Shown piece after piece: positions 46,962-58,102 of a DNA stretch of 64,000 bases. The position numbers and the translations under genes were made by a program. This DNA comes from Agapanthus africanus. Its lineage: Eukaryota; Streptophyta; Magnoliopsida; Asparagales; Amaryllidaceae. How positions within the stretch are numbered: position 1 is the stretch's first letter; each line of letters opens with the position of its first letter. The notes below the pieces were generated by a model. The model had not been told where the DNA came from. It did no database searches and saw only the letters and a list, made by a program, of their open reading frames with translations. The stretch lies in assembly GCA_030015575.1 (NCBI GenBank), contig JASDDO010000024.1, positions 216,834,996-216,898,995 of the forward strand, read 5' to 3'.

Positions 46962-49900
46962 GCTATAAAAAGAAATTGGGCAAAAAAAATTAGGGTTAAG
47001 TTTAAGTGGATCCAAACCCGTTTCAAAACATATCCCCGTGTCCCAGCGAATCCCATCCGTGCCCCCCTATCCCCACGTATCCACAACGTATCCATGCATT
47101 TTAATCCTCAATTCTTCATCAGACATGGATTTTTCGTGTCCAGCACGTGTCGTGCACGTGTCGGACACGGATTTTTCATGTCCGACACATGTCGTGCACG
47201 TGTCGAGCACGAATCCGTGTCTGATTCGACTCCGACACGGATTCGTCATCAATTTTGGCGTGTCCGTGCAGTCTTGCCTATCATCATCTTTTTATCTTTA
47301 TATGTAGTTTGACCTTCGGATTTGTGTATGTTATAGGGAAACTCTGGTGACCCCCTTGTGATCCTTGATGGTGAAATTGTAGGAATCAATATGTTGAAAG
47401 TAGCAAATGCTGTTGGTTTGAGCTTTGCGGTACCAATTGATTTAGCTGTTAAAATAATAGAGCACTTCAAGAAGAATGGGTAAGTTTTGTAAATTTTAAA
47501 TCAATACTAGTCCATTTCCCCGTTTCTTATCCAAGTTTTGTTCTTACTTCTCTTTAATTTAGAGGGTATTGCATCTACGCGATTAGTGAATACATGTTTT
47601 CCTACCTAGAAAGCACATGCACTTCTATTTGCTTACCGTATCCGTGTCCGTGTCCAACAAATATCAGACCCTTGAGGTAGTCGAACACACCGACACTGTG
47701 TCCGACACTTTTGGGCCGTCCACACAAATTTGACGTGTTTGATACTTTTACATAGCGCTTGAAGAATATGAAAGTGGAATAAATGTGTGGACAACTTTGA
47801 TACCTTGAGGATATAAAAATATTAGATATTTCAAATTTCTCTTATTACAGACTAGAGCTAGGACTAAAGTTCCAATTCAATGATGAAGTTGGGCCTATGG
47901 AAGTCAACTCCAATTAAAAAACGGCTAATATTTTCTTTGTTTTAATTACAATGAATTGTATTCTTGTGCGTTTTACTTTTAAATTAATATATGTTGAAAA
48001 TTTATGGATCTCGATGAAAGTTATGACTTAAAATTTATTTTTATTGTGTTTTCAAAGTAATACATATATTTTAGTAGTGTGTTATATTTTGTTTAAAATA
48101 TATATAGTTCAATATATAGATAAATAATATAGCCGTGTCCTTGTCCTCCTTTTTACAAATTTGCCGTATTCTGTGACCGTGCTTCATAGTTTTTACTACT
48201 GTTTTGAAAAATAAAGAGTGATGGTAATATACAATCTGTTTGAATTTCTACATGATAAACCATATAATTCATTTGACATGATTGCAATTCACATGAATTT
48301 GTATGCTCTAGAATTTAATAAGAAAAAAGGATATGGCAAAAAGAAAAAGAAATAAACTGATAAGAAAATGAAAAAGAAAACGAAAAAAGATATCACATGA
48401 TTTGTTGTGTACAACATTGCTCTATCATTTTGAAGATTCCCTCCCTATCATGATATCTTATCCACACTTATCCTACAGGAAAGTAAATATTCTCAATAAA
48501 AATTCAAGCTTCTAGTAAAATGATACATGATAGATAATTAGTGAACAAGATGTAATTCCTAACATTTCTCTGCTATAACTTTAGAAGAGCATTTGCATCC
48601 TCTTCGAATCAGCATATATCAGTCACTCGTTACCAGTCATCGAAGCCACAGAAATGCCTTCATCTATTGAAAAAGTAAGATTTAAATGTAGCTTTGTATT
48701 TGAGATGTTAGTACTTGAACTCTTCTATCAATAATAGTTGATGGTTGATATGCTTGATCTGTTTGCAGAAGAGTTGTCAGGCCTTGGCTTGGGTTAAAGA
48801 TGCTTGATCTTAATGATAATATCATTGCACAGCTGAAAGAAAAAGATGCTGCATTTCCTGATGTGAGCAAAGGCGTGCTAGTGCCCATGGTAAGAACTGC
48901 TGTTAATTACTCATTCCTGCATCAGCTTTCATTTATTTGACCTGATGGTCCTGTTAAACTGATTGAAGACTTCTCCATTCAAACTTCTGTAACAACTATC
49001 TCATATGAAAAGCTTTCAAGTTGTGGATCCTTTTTGGCATTGGAGTTAAGATAACCAGTATCATTTTCACAGTGGTCTTTAAACTATAAAAACTTGAGTT
49101 TGCAAGGCCCTATCTCCACTGAAAATTAGCATTGATATATTGTTTGGACTTGGAGTTCTCTAAACTCCAGAAGGATATTTTCTTCTCATTTTTGTTGTTT
49201 AGATCAAAATGTTTGGATTGGTGTTCAGATAACTGCGATTATCTCATCTTTTAAACGATGACAACTCCGGCTGTCTAAACTCCAAAAATGAAAGCCAAAC
49301 GAGAATGATGAGATATTTGGCCTTAAGTTTCGATAACTCTACAAAACTTCAGTTATCGACTCCAAAGCCAGATAGGCCTACGGTCTACTTTTGATGCTTG
49401 AATCCATTTTCACAATCTTCTATCTTCAGCATGGTAAAATTAAGATATGCTGTTATGTTTAGGTGTTAAATGGTTGTTTAGTCATCATATTATTGAGAGG
49501 GCATAAATTGTTTGCCTACAACATCATAATTTTCAACGACAATATTTATTTATCTGTTATTTTGACTGTTAATTTTTTGCCTACTATAGATATCAATATA
49601 TAATCATCATATATCATTTCATTTGAGAATTCTCTTTCAAGAACATTATGTCATTCAACTGCCTTAGATATTTAACTCTCATTCCTTGCTCAGAAGGTTC
49701 TATATCATATATCATGAAAAAGAAAAAAAAATCAACTGTGTACCCTGCCAAACCACTTAGTTTTTGTTATCACTTTCTTATTTTGTTCTACAAAATTCCC
49801 AAGGAAACCTTGGCTTTTTCTTTAACAAACTCTCGTTTACTCTGTTTGAACCTATGTTTCCTGGAACGTGGAACGGAAACAGGAACACGGAACGCAACTT

Positions 49901-52900
49901 ATCATGGAACTTGATACGACAGGGGCAGTTTTTTTCGATACATTTATGCATAACGGTAAATGTAGCTCAAGAACTTGGAGGTTTTTGGATCGTTTGTATG
50001 TGTATATGTATGAATCGTATACATATATATAATATATATAATTTAATTTCTTCGATACACTTATATTGTTATACATAACGAAAAGCGTAGCTCTATTAAC
50101 ACCAAGCCGACTTTATGCCCATTTTTAGATCGGGACGACAATTCTTCCGATTTGGATTGCTAGTGTCCCCTAAGCGGGAATGACTTCCAAATTGCAAATC
50201 GCTAATGGCTTGGTATTTTATGGTAAGTTGGTAACACAGGCTTGAACTTTGAGTTTAAAACTCAATGCAGGAATGATTGTAAATTTTAAATAGGTAACCC
50301 TAATTATAAGAAGTTATATGAAGCTGTATTAAGTCCGTGTTTTCTCATCCAGACATGGGAATTCTGATTTCGTTATGGGAATCTAGAAAAAAATGTTAAT
50401 TGTTACAGGAATTTTTTCGCATTAAAAAATAAATTACACTAACATCACAGATTTAATGTATGATTTAGTCGTTTTCTGATTATTAAAATTATAACAACTC
50501 ATAACATTTACATTCTATTTAGTAAAGCCTATCTTTGCTTTTAGACTTTGATTATCCATGACTTCTTTCTTACGAGAGAAAATGGTTATATTCCTATATA
50601 ATATGGTTTCTTCTTATCTTACTGTATGAATGACAACTTAATAGTTTTACTTTCTTGCAACGTATGGCAGCCTTTTTTTCTTTCCTATTTTTCCACTCAT
50701 TTTTTGAGATTGCTCAGTGGATGCTGTAGTAATTTTTAAACAGTTAACTCCAGGATCTCTGGCTGACCGCGCTGGGTTTCGTCCAGGTGATGTTGTTGAG
50801 TTTGACGGAAAACCTGTTGGGAGTATTAAAGAGGTACTGACATTTCATATAAAAACATATACAACTGAGCCTTTTATCCCAAGCATATGGGGTAGGCCAC
50901 ATGAACCAACATGAGAATCACGCCGGGTCCAGCACATGAATCATCCGCCTCCACTCACTCCTATCGAACAATATACTTTCATTGAGGCCTTTGGCAACCA
51001 TATCTTTTCGTATCACCTCCATCCATGTTTTCTTTGGTCTCCCTTTTGTCCTTTTGACATCGCCTATATCGAGAATATCCATTCGTCGAACTGGTGCTTC
51101 CATAGGTCTGCATCGTACATGACCAAATCACTTTAGCCGGTTTTCCAGCATATTCTCCTCTACAGGTGTTACACCAACTTTTGCATGAATATTCTCATTT
51201 CGCACCTTATCTTTTCTAATATTACCACACATCCAACAAAGAATGCGCATCTCTGCTACGTGCATCTTCTGTGTATGATGCTTCTTAGGAGCCCAGTATT
51301 CTGTACCATATAATAAGGCAGGCCGAATAGCGCTCTTATAAAACTTCTCTTTCAACTTTAACGGAAAGTTGCGATCACACAAAATCCTTGTTTCACTCCT
51401 CCATTTCAACTAACCAGCTTGAATATTTTGATTAACTTCGCTATCGATCTTCCCATCCTTTTGGATGATGGAACCTAGATATCTAAACTGATCGCTTGGT
51501 GATATCTCTTGCCCTTCCAATGTTATATCAATATGGTTTTGACTTCTCTGTTTGCTAAATTTGCAATGCATATATGCTGTCTTGGACCTGCTCAATCTGA
51601 ACCTCCGAGATTCCAACGTTTGCCTTTATAACTCCAATTTGGCATTAACCCCTGCTTTCGTCTCATTTACTGGAACAATATGATCAGCGAATAGCATACA
51701 CCAAGGTACCTCATCTTGGATAGTTCTAGTAAGCTCATCCATCACGATGGTAAACAAGAATGGACTTAATACAGATCCTTGATGTAAACCAATTGTAATC
51801 GGAAAATCACTCGTTAGGCCGTTGCAAGTTCTGACATTTGCCACTACTCCATCGTACATGTCCTTGATTATGTCAATGTACTTGACGGGGACCCCCTTCT
51901 TTATCATTGCCTCCCATAATACCTCTCAAGGTACCTTGTCATATGCTTTCTCTAAATCAATAAATATCATATGCAAATCTCTTCTTCTCTCTCGAAAACG
52001 CTCCACAAATTGACGAAGCAAATGAATAGTCTCTGTCGTCGATCGTCCAGGTATGAACCCAAACTGGTTTTCTGTTATCTTAACATCCTTCTTTAGCGTG
52101 TGTTCAAATACTCTCTTCCAAAGTTTTATGGTGTGACACATAAGTTTTATTACAGGGTAGTTTGAGCAACTTTGAATGTCACCCTTGTTCTTGTAGATAG
52201 GTACAATGGTACTTTTCCTCCATTCATTTGGCATATTTTTGATATGCCAAATCTTATTAAACAGATCTGTCAGCCATTTAACGTCTATTTCTCCTAAATA
52301 TCTCCAAATCTCGATAGGAATTCCGTCTGGACCAACCGCTTTTCTTAATCTTATTCTCTTCAGAACTTTTTTAACCTCACGTAGTTTTATTTTACGCATG
52401 AAATCACAGTTTATATCTTGAGATTGAATGACAAGTCCATCCAAATTCTTAGTAAAGCTCTCATTGAATAATCTGTCAAAATAATATCTCCACCTTTTCT
52501 TGATATTCTCATCTCGAACTAAAACCTTTTGATCGTTATTTTTGACACACTTCACCGCACATAAGTTTCTGGTCTTCTTTTTCCGCATCCGAGCAATCCA
52601 GTATATATCATTTTCAGCCTCCTTAGTTTCTAACTTCTCGTACACCTCCTTGTTGATCTTACATTTAGCTTCCCGAACAGCTTTCTTAACTTCTTTTTTA
52701 GCCATTTTATACTTCTCAAATCTCTCCGCATCTTTACTTTTCTTCAAATCTTTATAAGAATCTCTCTTAATTTTAATAGCAGTTTTTACATGTTCATTCC
52801 ACCATGATGTGTCCTTAAATGGTGGAGCACCACCTCTCGATTCACTAAATAGATTTCTAGCTACCCTCTTGATACAATTAGTTATTTTGTTTCATGTTAT

Positions 52901-55695
52901 GTCTGAATCATCTTCAGACTGTCAATCCGTCTCTTGAACTACACGATCTATAAAAGCTTTTTGGTTGCTTTCCTTCAATCGCCATCAATAAAAACATTTG
53001 CATGCATTTTATTCACAAAGTTTTAAACCCTCTTTCATAATTATCCAACTGTCGTCAATCCATTGTGAAAGCACATATAATTAGTATGTTGGATTGACAA
53101 CCATGTATTGATGGTAAGACACACTCTTTGACAACTATCTCGCAACATTAGTTTCAATTTGGCTCTTCTGTATATATCCCGTAGCAATCTCATTGAATTG
53201 TTAAATGCGATAGGATAAAGAAAGATGGACAAGCAACTGACATAAAGTAGTTGAACCCTACACCGTCGACCAATTTAAAAGGAAGCTCATCCATAGCGAT
53301 GAAGTAGGATAGAGCTTTTTCGAACTTTTGCTTGGTCAAAACTCCATGTTCCAACGAAATCAATTTCCCCACCTTCCCCAAGTTTAAACGGCAATTGAGC
53401 TTGTCTAGTCTCTTTTTAACTAGGGTTATGTAGGTATTTATTTATATGCATAAGTAATACAATTGTGCCATTTGGTTTTTTATTACATGCATAATCCTTA
53501 TCACAATAATTGCATTTCACTCTATTAGGTTATCCATTAATTGTGTAAAATGATCCCATATTGTCGACCATTTTCTAGTTTTCTGAAAAGAAGAGGAAGC
53601 CTCTACCGACTAATTTGTTCACTTATCAACATATACGTGATGGTGAGCATCTTGAGAAATCTGCCTGCATTTAGAAAATTATGTGTATTTTCATTATTCA
53701 TTCTAACAATATTATTATTAACAACAATTTAATCCAATATACTTATACTAAAAAATCAATTTACCTAATTTAAACCATATTATTAATCAGGCTTGAAACA
53801 ATTTAACCCAAAACAAATAATTATCAACCTACTTACAACCATAGTATTATTAACAAACATTTAAATTATTTAAACTAAATTAAGGAACCAAATTATCAGC
53901 CTACATAAACCCATATTATTGTTAGCAGACATTTTTATCAATTTACTCCGATTTAAACCAAATTATTAATTATGTACCTAATTAACAACTTAGCACATGA
54001 ATCATCAAATCAGAACAAAACTTCTGCATACTAATTATATCATCTGCACCTTATATAGAAGTATTTGAACGAGCACAGAAAAAAGAATTAAACAAACCGA
54101 GCATGAAAATTCAAAATAACTTCAAACATAGCATGAAAATGCAACTAAACAATCAACATAGCTTCTCTAACTTGGATTAAAATTTAAAACAACCAGCACA
54201 GGAGTAGCATAAACAGTGGTGTAAACATTCAATTCGTCAAACTGCAAATCCAACAAAATTGACAATAATCTTAATTTCTAATATGAACTTCTAACCCCCA
54301 CTCAATAGAAGGTAAGAGATAATATTAGAAAATGAAAAATTAAAATAAATTTCTAATTTAGAAAACAAACCTCAATAGTTGCAGTGGAAATTGCTAGCAA
54401 AGTTGGGTTAGACGGAGTCGGAGCTGGGAGTTTAGCTGAAGTTGGAATAGAGCTATTGGGCTGTATGCTGTTGCTCTTACTTTTGCAGAGAATCAAATAC
54501 TTGGAGAGGCTACAATAAGGGATTGAGAGAGAAATTCAGAGGTGGAGGAGATGAGAGGTCAAGGTTAGGGGTTTTGACCTATGTTACCATGAATCATTAT
54601 ACTACTAGCGAATTGCGAATTGCAAATTAGAACCATCCTTCCCAATTCGGTAACACTTGCGCTCTGGATTGGAAAAATCAACATTCCGATCGAGCCTATT
54701 AAAAACCTATGTTAAATGAAGCATATAGTTGGGTTTGTGTTAGATTATACTAAAAAATATGTATGTTTTAGCAAAAGAAATTGAATTATATATGTGTATG
54801 TTATAGATCAATATACATACAAACATACAAACGACCCACAAATACTTCACTTTCTAAAGGTATGTTTTCCGTCTTATGTAAGCAAATGGAATAGGACTAC
54901 CCTTATCGTTCCGGGTTTCACAACAAGTCGTGTTTTGCGCTCCCATTTTCGTTCCTCGTACCAAAATGTTCCCTGTTCCAAATAACATTGGTTTTGACTT
55001 TTTAAAGAAAGGGATAGAGATTTGAGAGAGATTGAGAGAGGTAGAAGATGAGAGGCTAGGGTTATGGATTTTAAGAGGAAGGGATTGAGATTTGAGAGAG
55101 ATTGAGGGGGGAAGAAGAGGACGGAGAGAGATTGCTAAAAGTGGCTTCATGGATGTGTGTGTGTGTATCAGTTCAGTTCGTGTTTCAAAAATCCAAAACT
55201 GACAACCAAACTGAAAAATGAAATTATTCAAAACTAAAACCGAACCAAGCAGCCCAAAAAACTAATCGAAAGTCTTACCAGTTGGTCGGCTTTTTCAGGC
55301 CTATCTGTTTTTTTTTTAAGATTGAGAGGCACCTCAGCTATTCTTTGATTAGTCTGGAATAAAATGAACTTATGATCATCTTATTCTCCTTCTCTTTTCC
55401 ACTATTCTAAACAAGGCAATCATCAACTAATTTAGTTCCCTGTTATTTCTTGAAACAAGATAAAAGAATGTTCGTTGTCAAGCCACAAAAACAAAGAATG
55501 AATTAACGATCTGCATTCATGTTTCTAATTATCGTGGATTAGAGTCTTTAAGACCTGACTTTTTTTTTATAATAACAGATCATAAATATAATGGGAGACA
55601 AGATCGTGGTTCCTCTGAAGGTACGTGTGAAACGCACAAACAACAAAGAAGAACCTTTGACTGTTGTACCAGAGGGAGCAAACCCAGCTAGGTGA
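34070..55695 (+). CDS. DEG14: DEG14-like HtrA serine protease, nine exons (possible pseudogene)
   Basis: Exons: 34070-34286, 43747-43926, 44018-44145, 44611-44822, 45319-45400, 47337-47479, 48769-48889, 50744-50833, 55579-55695. They total 1,290 bases (430 codons) with phases that match at every GT/AG junction. Residues 1-100 are Arg/Ser-rich and look like a transit peptide; the trypsin-like domain follows ([86 protein letters not shown]) with triad His160, Asp198 and Ser276; then a PDZ domain ([32 protein letters not shown]). Length and sequence fit plant DEG14 (protease Do-like 14), an HtrA2-type housekeeping protease. Odd points: TAG at codon 103 (43836-43838) and Asp278 where the family has Gly (GNSGGP). 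A weak donor at 34241 joined to an AG at 43838 would skip the stop in frame. Exon 4 could also start at 44587 in frame. Confidence 0.85.
34287..36045 (+). other. first part of intron 1
   Basis: Apart from the family G copy (34835-35232), no gene or domain is seen. A short stretch near 36010 (gtttgaacccaatatc) looks like a reversed pol III B box and may be a SINE relic. Confidence 0.4.
34835..35232. mobile_element. inverted-repeat element, family G (copy a), in intron 1
   Basis: Left end gacacgggcacgacaggaca with cggcgacacggaaaaattcc; right end ggtgtccgattgtgttggac followed by acggacac. The ends are related to those of copies b (46271-47279) and c (47636-48188). Non-coding. Confidence 0.55.
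36051..36169 (+). repeat. 5' LTR of copia B
   Basis: About 120 bp, aligned with the 3' LTR over ttagaatatgc...tctctcatctaaacc. It is followed at once by the primer site. Confidence 0.75.
38722..39585. mobile_element. hAT-like non-autonomous element in copia B
   Basis: 864 bp with inverted ends CAGGGAYGGAACCA (left cagggatggaacca; right complement cagggacggaacca) and an imperfect 8-bp target duplication attgcagg/gttgcatg. No transposase ORF. The CAGGG-type ends and 8-bp duplication fit hAT. Confidence 0.8.
40906..41115 (+). CDS. small ORF of unknown origin inside the 40260-41203 insertion
   Basis: 69 codons, starting [20 protein letters not shown] and Glu/Lys/Gln-rich with a heptad-like pattern ([20 protein letters not shown]) suggesting a coiled coil. 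No family was recognised. It could be a captured exon or chance. Confidence 0.25.
   Translation: MDMQAEFKNKQVELAVIQYELMEEQSKVTKELAKVIESHGVDMIFKTEGCDFEILYCLQIFKDTPCDLL
41150..41190. repeat. (TA)n microsatellite
   Basis: About 20 TA units in the right end of the 40260-41203 insertion. Confidence 0.9.
41588..42201. mobile_element. hAT-like MITE in the reverse transcriptase region of copia B
   Basis: About 614 bp; ends agggcatgcacgggtcg and (complement) agggtggtgcatcagtcc. The interior has many aacccgc/gcgggtt motifs facing each other, typical of a widespread class of plant hAT-type MITEs. The 8-bp flanks do not match clearly. Confidence 0.55.
43335..43491 (+). repeat. 3' LTR of copia B
   Basis: 157 bp starting TGTTAGAATATGCATCATG after the purine run, ending ctaataata before the target duplication. 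Confidence 0.8.
46271..47279. mobile_element. inverted-repeat element, family G (copy b), in intron 5
   Basis: Left end ggtcgcacagatacggatac, right end ggcgtgtccgtgcagtcttg; flanks carry atcatcaa and atcatcat, a possible target duplication of 8-9 bp. The middle (46640-46970) is a purine-rich tract ending in (GA)n that reads as an Arg/Glu/Ser-rich ORF (46579-46968), probably by composition alone. The right part holds four to five gtgtcggacacg-type copies. Confidence 0.6.
47636..48188. mobile_element. inverted-repeat element, family G (copy c), in intron 6
   Basis: Left end accgtatccgtgtccgtgtc, right end gccgtattctgtgaccgtgc; in reverse orientation to copies a and b. AT-rich middle, no ORF. 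Confidence 0.55.
48890..50743 (+). other. intron 7 of the DEG14-like gene
   Basis: AT-rich, no gene or complete element seen. A stretch at 49862-49900 with repeated ggaac/cgg motifs may be the end of a degraded transposon. Confidence 0.4.
50862..52990 (-). mobile_element. RTE-type LINE, 5'-truncated, in intron 8
   Basis: Minus-strand non-LTR reverse transcriptase: [87 protein letters not shown], then LFADH where the catalytic motif is normally [16 protein letters not shown], and the RTE-type tail ([43 protein letters not shown]). The endonuclease is missing; the element starts at about 52990. Coding sequence is split by stops and frame changes (52747-51926, 51907-51626, 51616-51410, 51409-51128, 51103-50918), so it is dead. 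It is antisense to the host gene and starts only about 30 bp after an exon. Confidence 0.92.
53040..53600 (-). pseudogene. hAT (BED zinc finger, RICESLEEPER-like) transposase relic in intron 8
   Basis: Minus strand: a BED-type zinc finger piece ([14 protein letters not shown], near 53540-53490) followed by [40 protein letters not shown] and [17 protein letters not shown]. This is the N-terminal half of a plant hAT transposase; the catalytic and dimerisation parts are absent and the frame is broken. Transposon ends were not defined; the AT-rich sequence to 55290 may be its 5' part. Confidence 0.75.
53601..55578 (+). other. rest of intron 8
   Basis: AT-rich with no gene seen. At 54400-54560 and 55010-55140 are GA-rich stretches (gattgagagagaaattcag, ttgagagagattgag) that look like diverged copies of one repeat. 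Confidence 0.35.
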
Positions 55696-56794
55696 TGTCA
55701 GCACTCAGCAACCATCAGTTTCAAGTAGCGGTATATTGATGTATGAGTTGTAATGCAGCAGCGGAATCGAGTTTTAAAGGCTTATAATTGTCGCATATGT
55801 ATTTTTTTCCCCCTTATGTTGAGAATACATGTATAAATATTTACTAAACGGTGCAAGAGTAATAAGAATCTTTTAGTTGGCGGGAAAACCTCGATGCTTC
55901 ATTTGTTTTGACTTGAATGAGAAAGCTGGCTGTTGTTGGAAGTTAATAAAAACTTAGATGTGATGATGATATATTTCTTTTTTCCTTATTATCGAATGAT
56001 TTTTAAGTATTGGTTGTTGTAGAATTTTGTAAATACATGCAGGTAGCACGCAAGTATCTGCTTACTGAAAATTTTCTCAACCTATGTTTGTAGTTTGTTC
56101 ATGAACCCTTGATGACTTTAGAATTAGAAGGCATACAAATGCATTATGTAATGATTGCATAATTTGGGGATGAAATATGAGAATCTGTAGTTTGAAAAAG
56201 CAGGAAATTTTCGATATGCATGGCATGAACAAAGATATGAAACAGAAATATTCATTAGTATATGTTTTACATTATTATTAATTTTTTATTACCTATATGG
56301 GATTTGAATAATAGACATCTTGCTCGACTGCAGAAAGTCTTTACCACTTGGTTATAGTGACACTTACGTTAGTTTTTTGTGCTCCAGTTATAGGTTTTGC
56401 CGAGTTCAAGTGTTCTAGTTATAGGTTTTGCAGAGTTCAAGTTTGAGGCGACGCATTGGTTTCAAAATTCACTTCTTATCATCTTTTTCAAACTTTTCAT
56501 GTCTAATCTTCTTTATTTCAAAATTTGCAGGCTTGTCTTCTTTAATGCTTAATCATGTTTCCCTGTTTCGACATAAAATTGTCTGAAATGAAATGCACAT
56601 TACATTATTGGGTCCCGACCCCTGTTTTGTTCATGTTGCGCAGCGATTCGAACAGGATTCGTATAGGAATCGTTGCGTGGTAACTCTTTTTCGGTTTTCT
56701 CATACCCCAAATCATTTCCCCCTTTTTAACATGCTCTTCATACCCAGTTGTTTACTAAAATCGAAATCGAAATCAAAGATTGAAACAAGTACCT
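55696..56794. other. 3' untranslated and intergenic sequence
   Basis: The 3' UTR of the DEG14-like gene, then AT-rich sequence. On the minus strand near 56296-56370 a tRNA-like SINE head is possible (taaccaagtggtaaagac as A-box region, ttcaaatcccat as B box). Nothing else was recognised. Confidence 0.4.
55945..55950 (+). terminator. possible polyadenylation signal of the DEG14-like gene
   Basis: AATAAA about 250 bp after the stop codon, in AT-rich sequence. Position is typical; use not shown. Confidence 0.4.
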
Positions 56795-57526
56795 TGATGG
56801 AGCTCGGGATTTCTTTCAGATGTTGTCCTCCGTCGATCACTCTGCGAGCGGTTTTTAGCGGTTGAAATTGGGTTTGGGAATTGTAGTGTGGATCTCAATG
56901 GGTTGTAGGATGTTGTTGGCGCCAAGCTACTTGCAAGGAAAGTCCCGGTGTGGGAAACCACCGTAGAACATTCCGACAATTAAGTTAGTACAGTAGAATA
57001 AGAGCAGGGTAGCGGCGTATTAGAATGAGTTCGAGTTACCTGAGTCGTCTGAGAGATGGGCTTATATAGTGGTCGCATGGAGCGAGCCAGCGCGAGATCC
57101 TCGCCGTCAGTTACGCCCCGTCGTTATGTCCGCGTTGATGGCGGGATCCACTCATTAATGGGAGAACGCGTCCGTGTGGGACGCGGAACATGGGGCGGCG
57201 GATATCTCGCTTTGGCGAGATACACGGAGCCGTTGCAGGGGCGCTTAGGCTCCGCGCACTCGGTTGATCGGGAAAGCCGAGAAAACTCAGCTTGTTGGAT
57301 AGCTCGGAGACGAGCCGGGAGGCCGAGGAAGCTCTGCCCTCGCAACAGCTCGGAGACGAGCAATAAAAGGGGGAACTTTCCTCGGAGACGAGACGCCGAG
57401 GAAAGTCGCCAATGCATCATACTAATTCTACCTTCGCAGCCCCTAGGAGTCTAGTGGGCCTTCGTGGACGACACGTCATCTGCCACGTGTCGTAATATGG
57501 GGAATTCTCGTTCATGAGCCTTATCA
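56795..57526 (-). repeat. 3' LTR of T2
   Basis: 732 bp, TGATGG...TTATCA, with a minus-strand TATA box (CTATATAAGCCCATC, near 57056-57070). Shares blocks with the T1 LTR (cagatgttgtc, tccgtcgatc, ctcaatggg, ttaagttagta) but is clearly diverged. Confidence 0.8.
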
Positions 57527-57530
57527 CCAG

Positions 57531-57577
57531 CCCCCACTCTCGTCCTGACCTATTTATGGGTCAGGGTCGAGAGTGGT
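57531..57577 (-). other. stem-loop overlapping the polypurine tract of T2
   Basis: Arms CCACTCTCGTCCTGACC and GGTCAGGGTCGAGAGTGG around tatttatg; 9 + 7 paired positions with a central mismatch and a one-base bulge. The same structure as in T1, with two changes compensated on the opposite arm. Confidence 0.8.
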
Positions 57578-57960
57578 AAGCCCGGTCTTTAACGGTTCAG
57601 CCCAGGATTCCCGGGCCGTCTGATGACGGTGGGATATTTGGTGGCTACTACTCTTGGATCACTAGGCCTACGTGGCGGATTGCGAGATGCCTCGGTTCCC
57701 GTGCGTATCTTTGGTGACGTCAGCTGATCGGTGAAATGATTGCGCTTTTAAAGAGGAAGCGCCGTTTCGCTCGATCGTCGGTTGGGCTACGCGCCACGTG
57801 CTCGACATTGGTTGGCAAAGCGCGAGGGGCTGTCACCGAATCCTGCCGTGAGGGGACGTTCCCAATGGCAATTTGCCACGTGGAGCCTCGACAGCCGTTA
57901 GGTGCGACGCTTCATTTTGGCGGGAATCGATTTGGTCCGTAGGATGTCCTCTTTGGAGTG

Positions 57961-57968
57961 TATAAATA
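57961..57968 (+). promoter_or_regulatory. TATA box of the antisense ORF of T2
   Basis: TATAAATA on the plus strand, about 140 bp before the ATG at 58103, in GC-rich sequence. Confidence 0.6.
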
Positions 57969-58102
57969 GGAGGGGGCCATCCCATGGCCAACACTTTACC
58001 TTAGTTGTCTTTCGTCGTTTGAAGATTGCTCGGCGCACTTCCGCTTAGGTCGGATCTTCCACTGAATTTTCCTCGGCAAACCTTTTCCTTGAACCAAATT
58101 AG

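Noticed and set aside
46579-46968. An SR/RE-rich protein ORF of 129 codons
   Set aside because: It is a purine-rich (GA) tract inside an inverted-repeat element; the composition alone gives Arg/Glu/Ser codons, and no domain is seen.
57124-57454. ORFs of about 100 codons on both strands in the T2 LTR
   Set aside because: GC-rich LTR sequence without any domain; homologous positions in the T1 LTR do not keep the frame.
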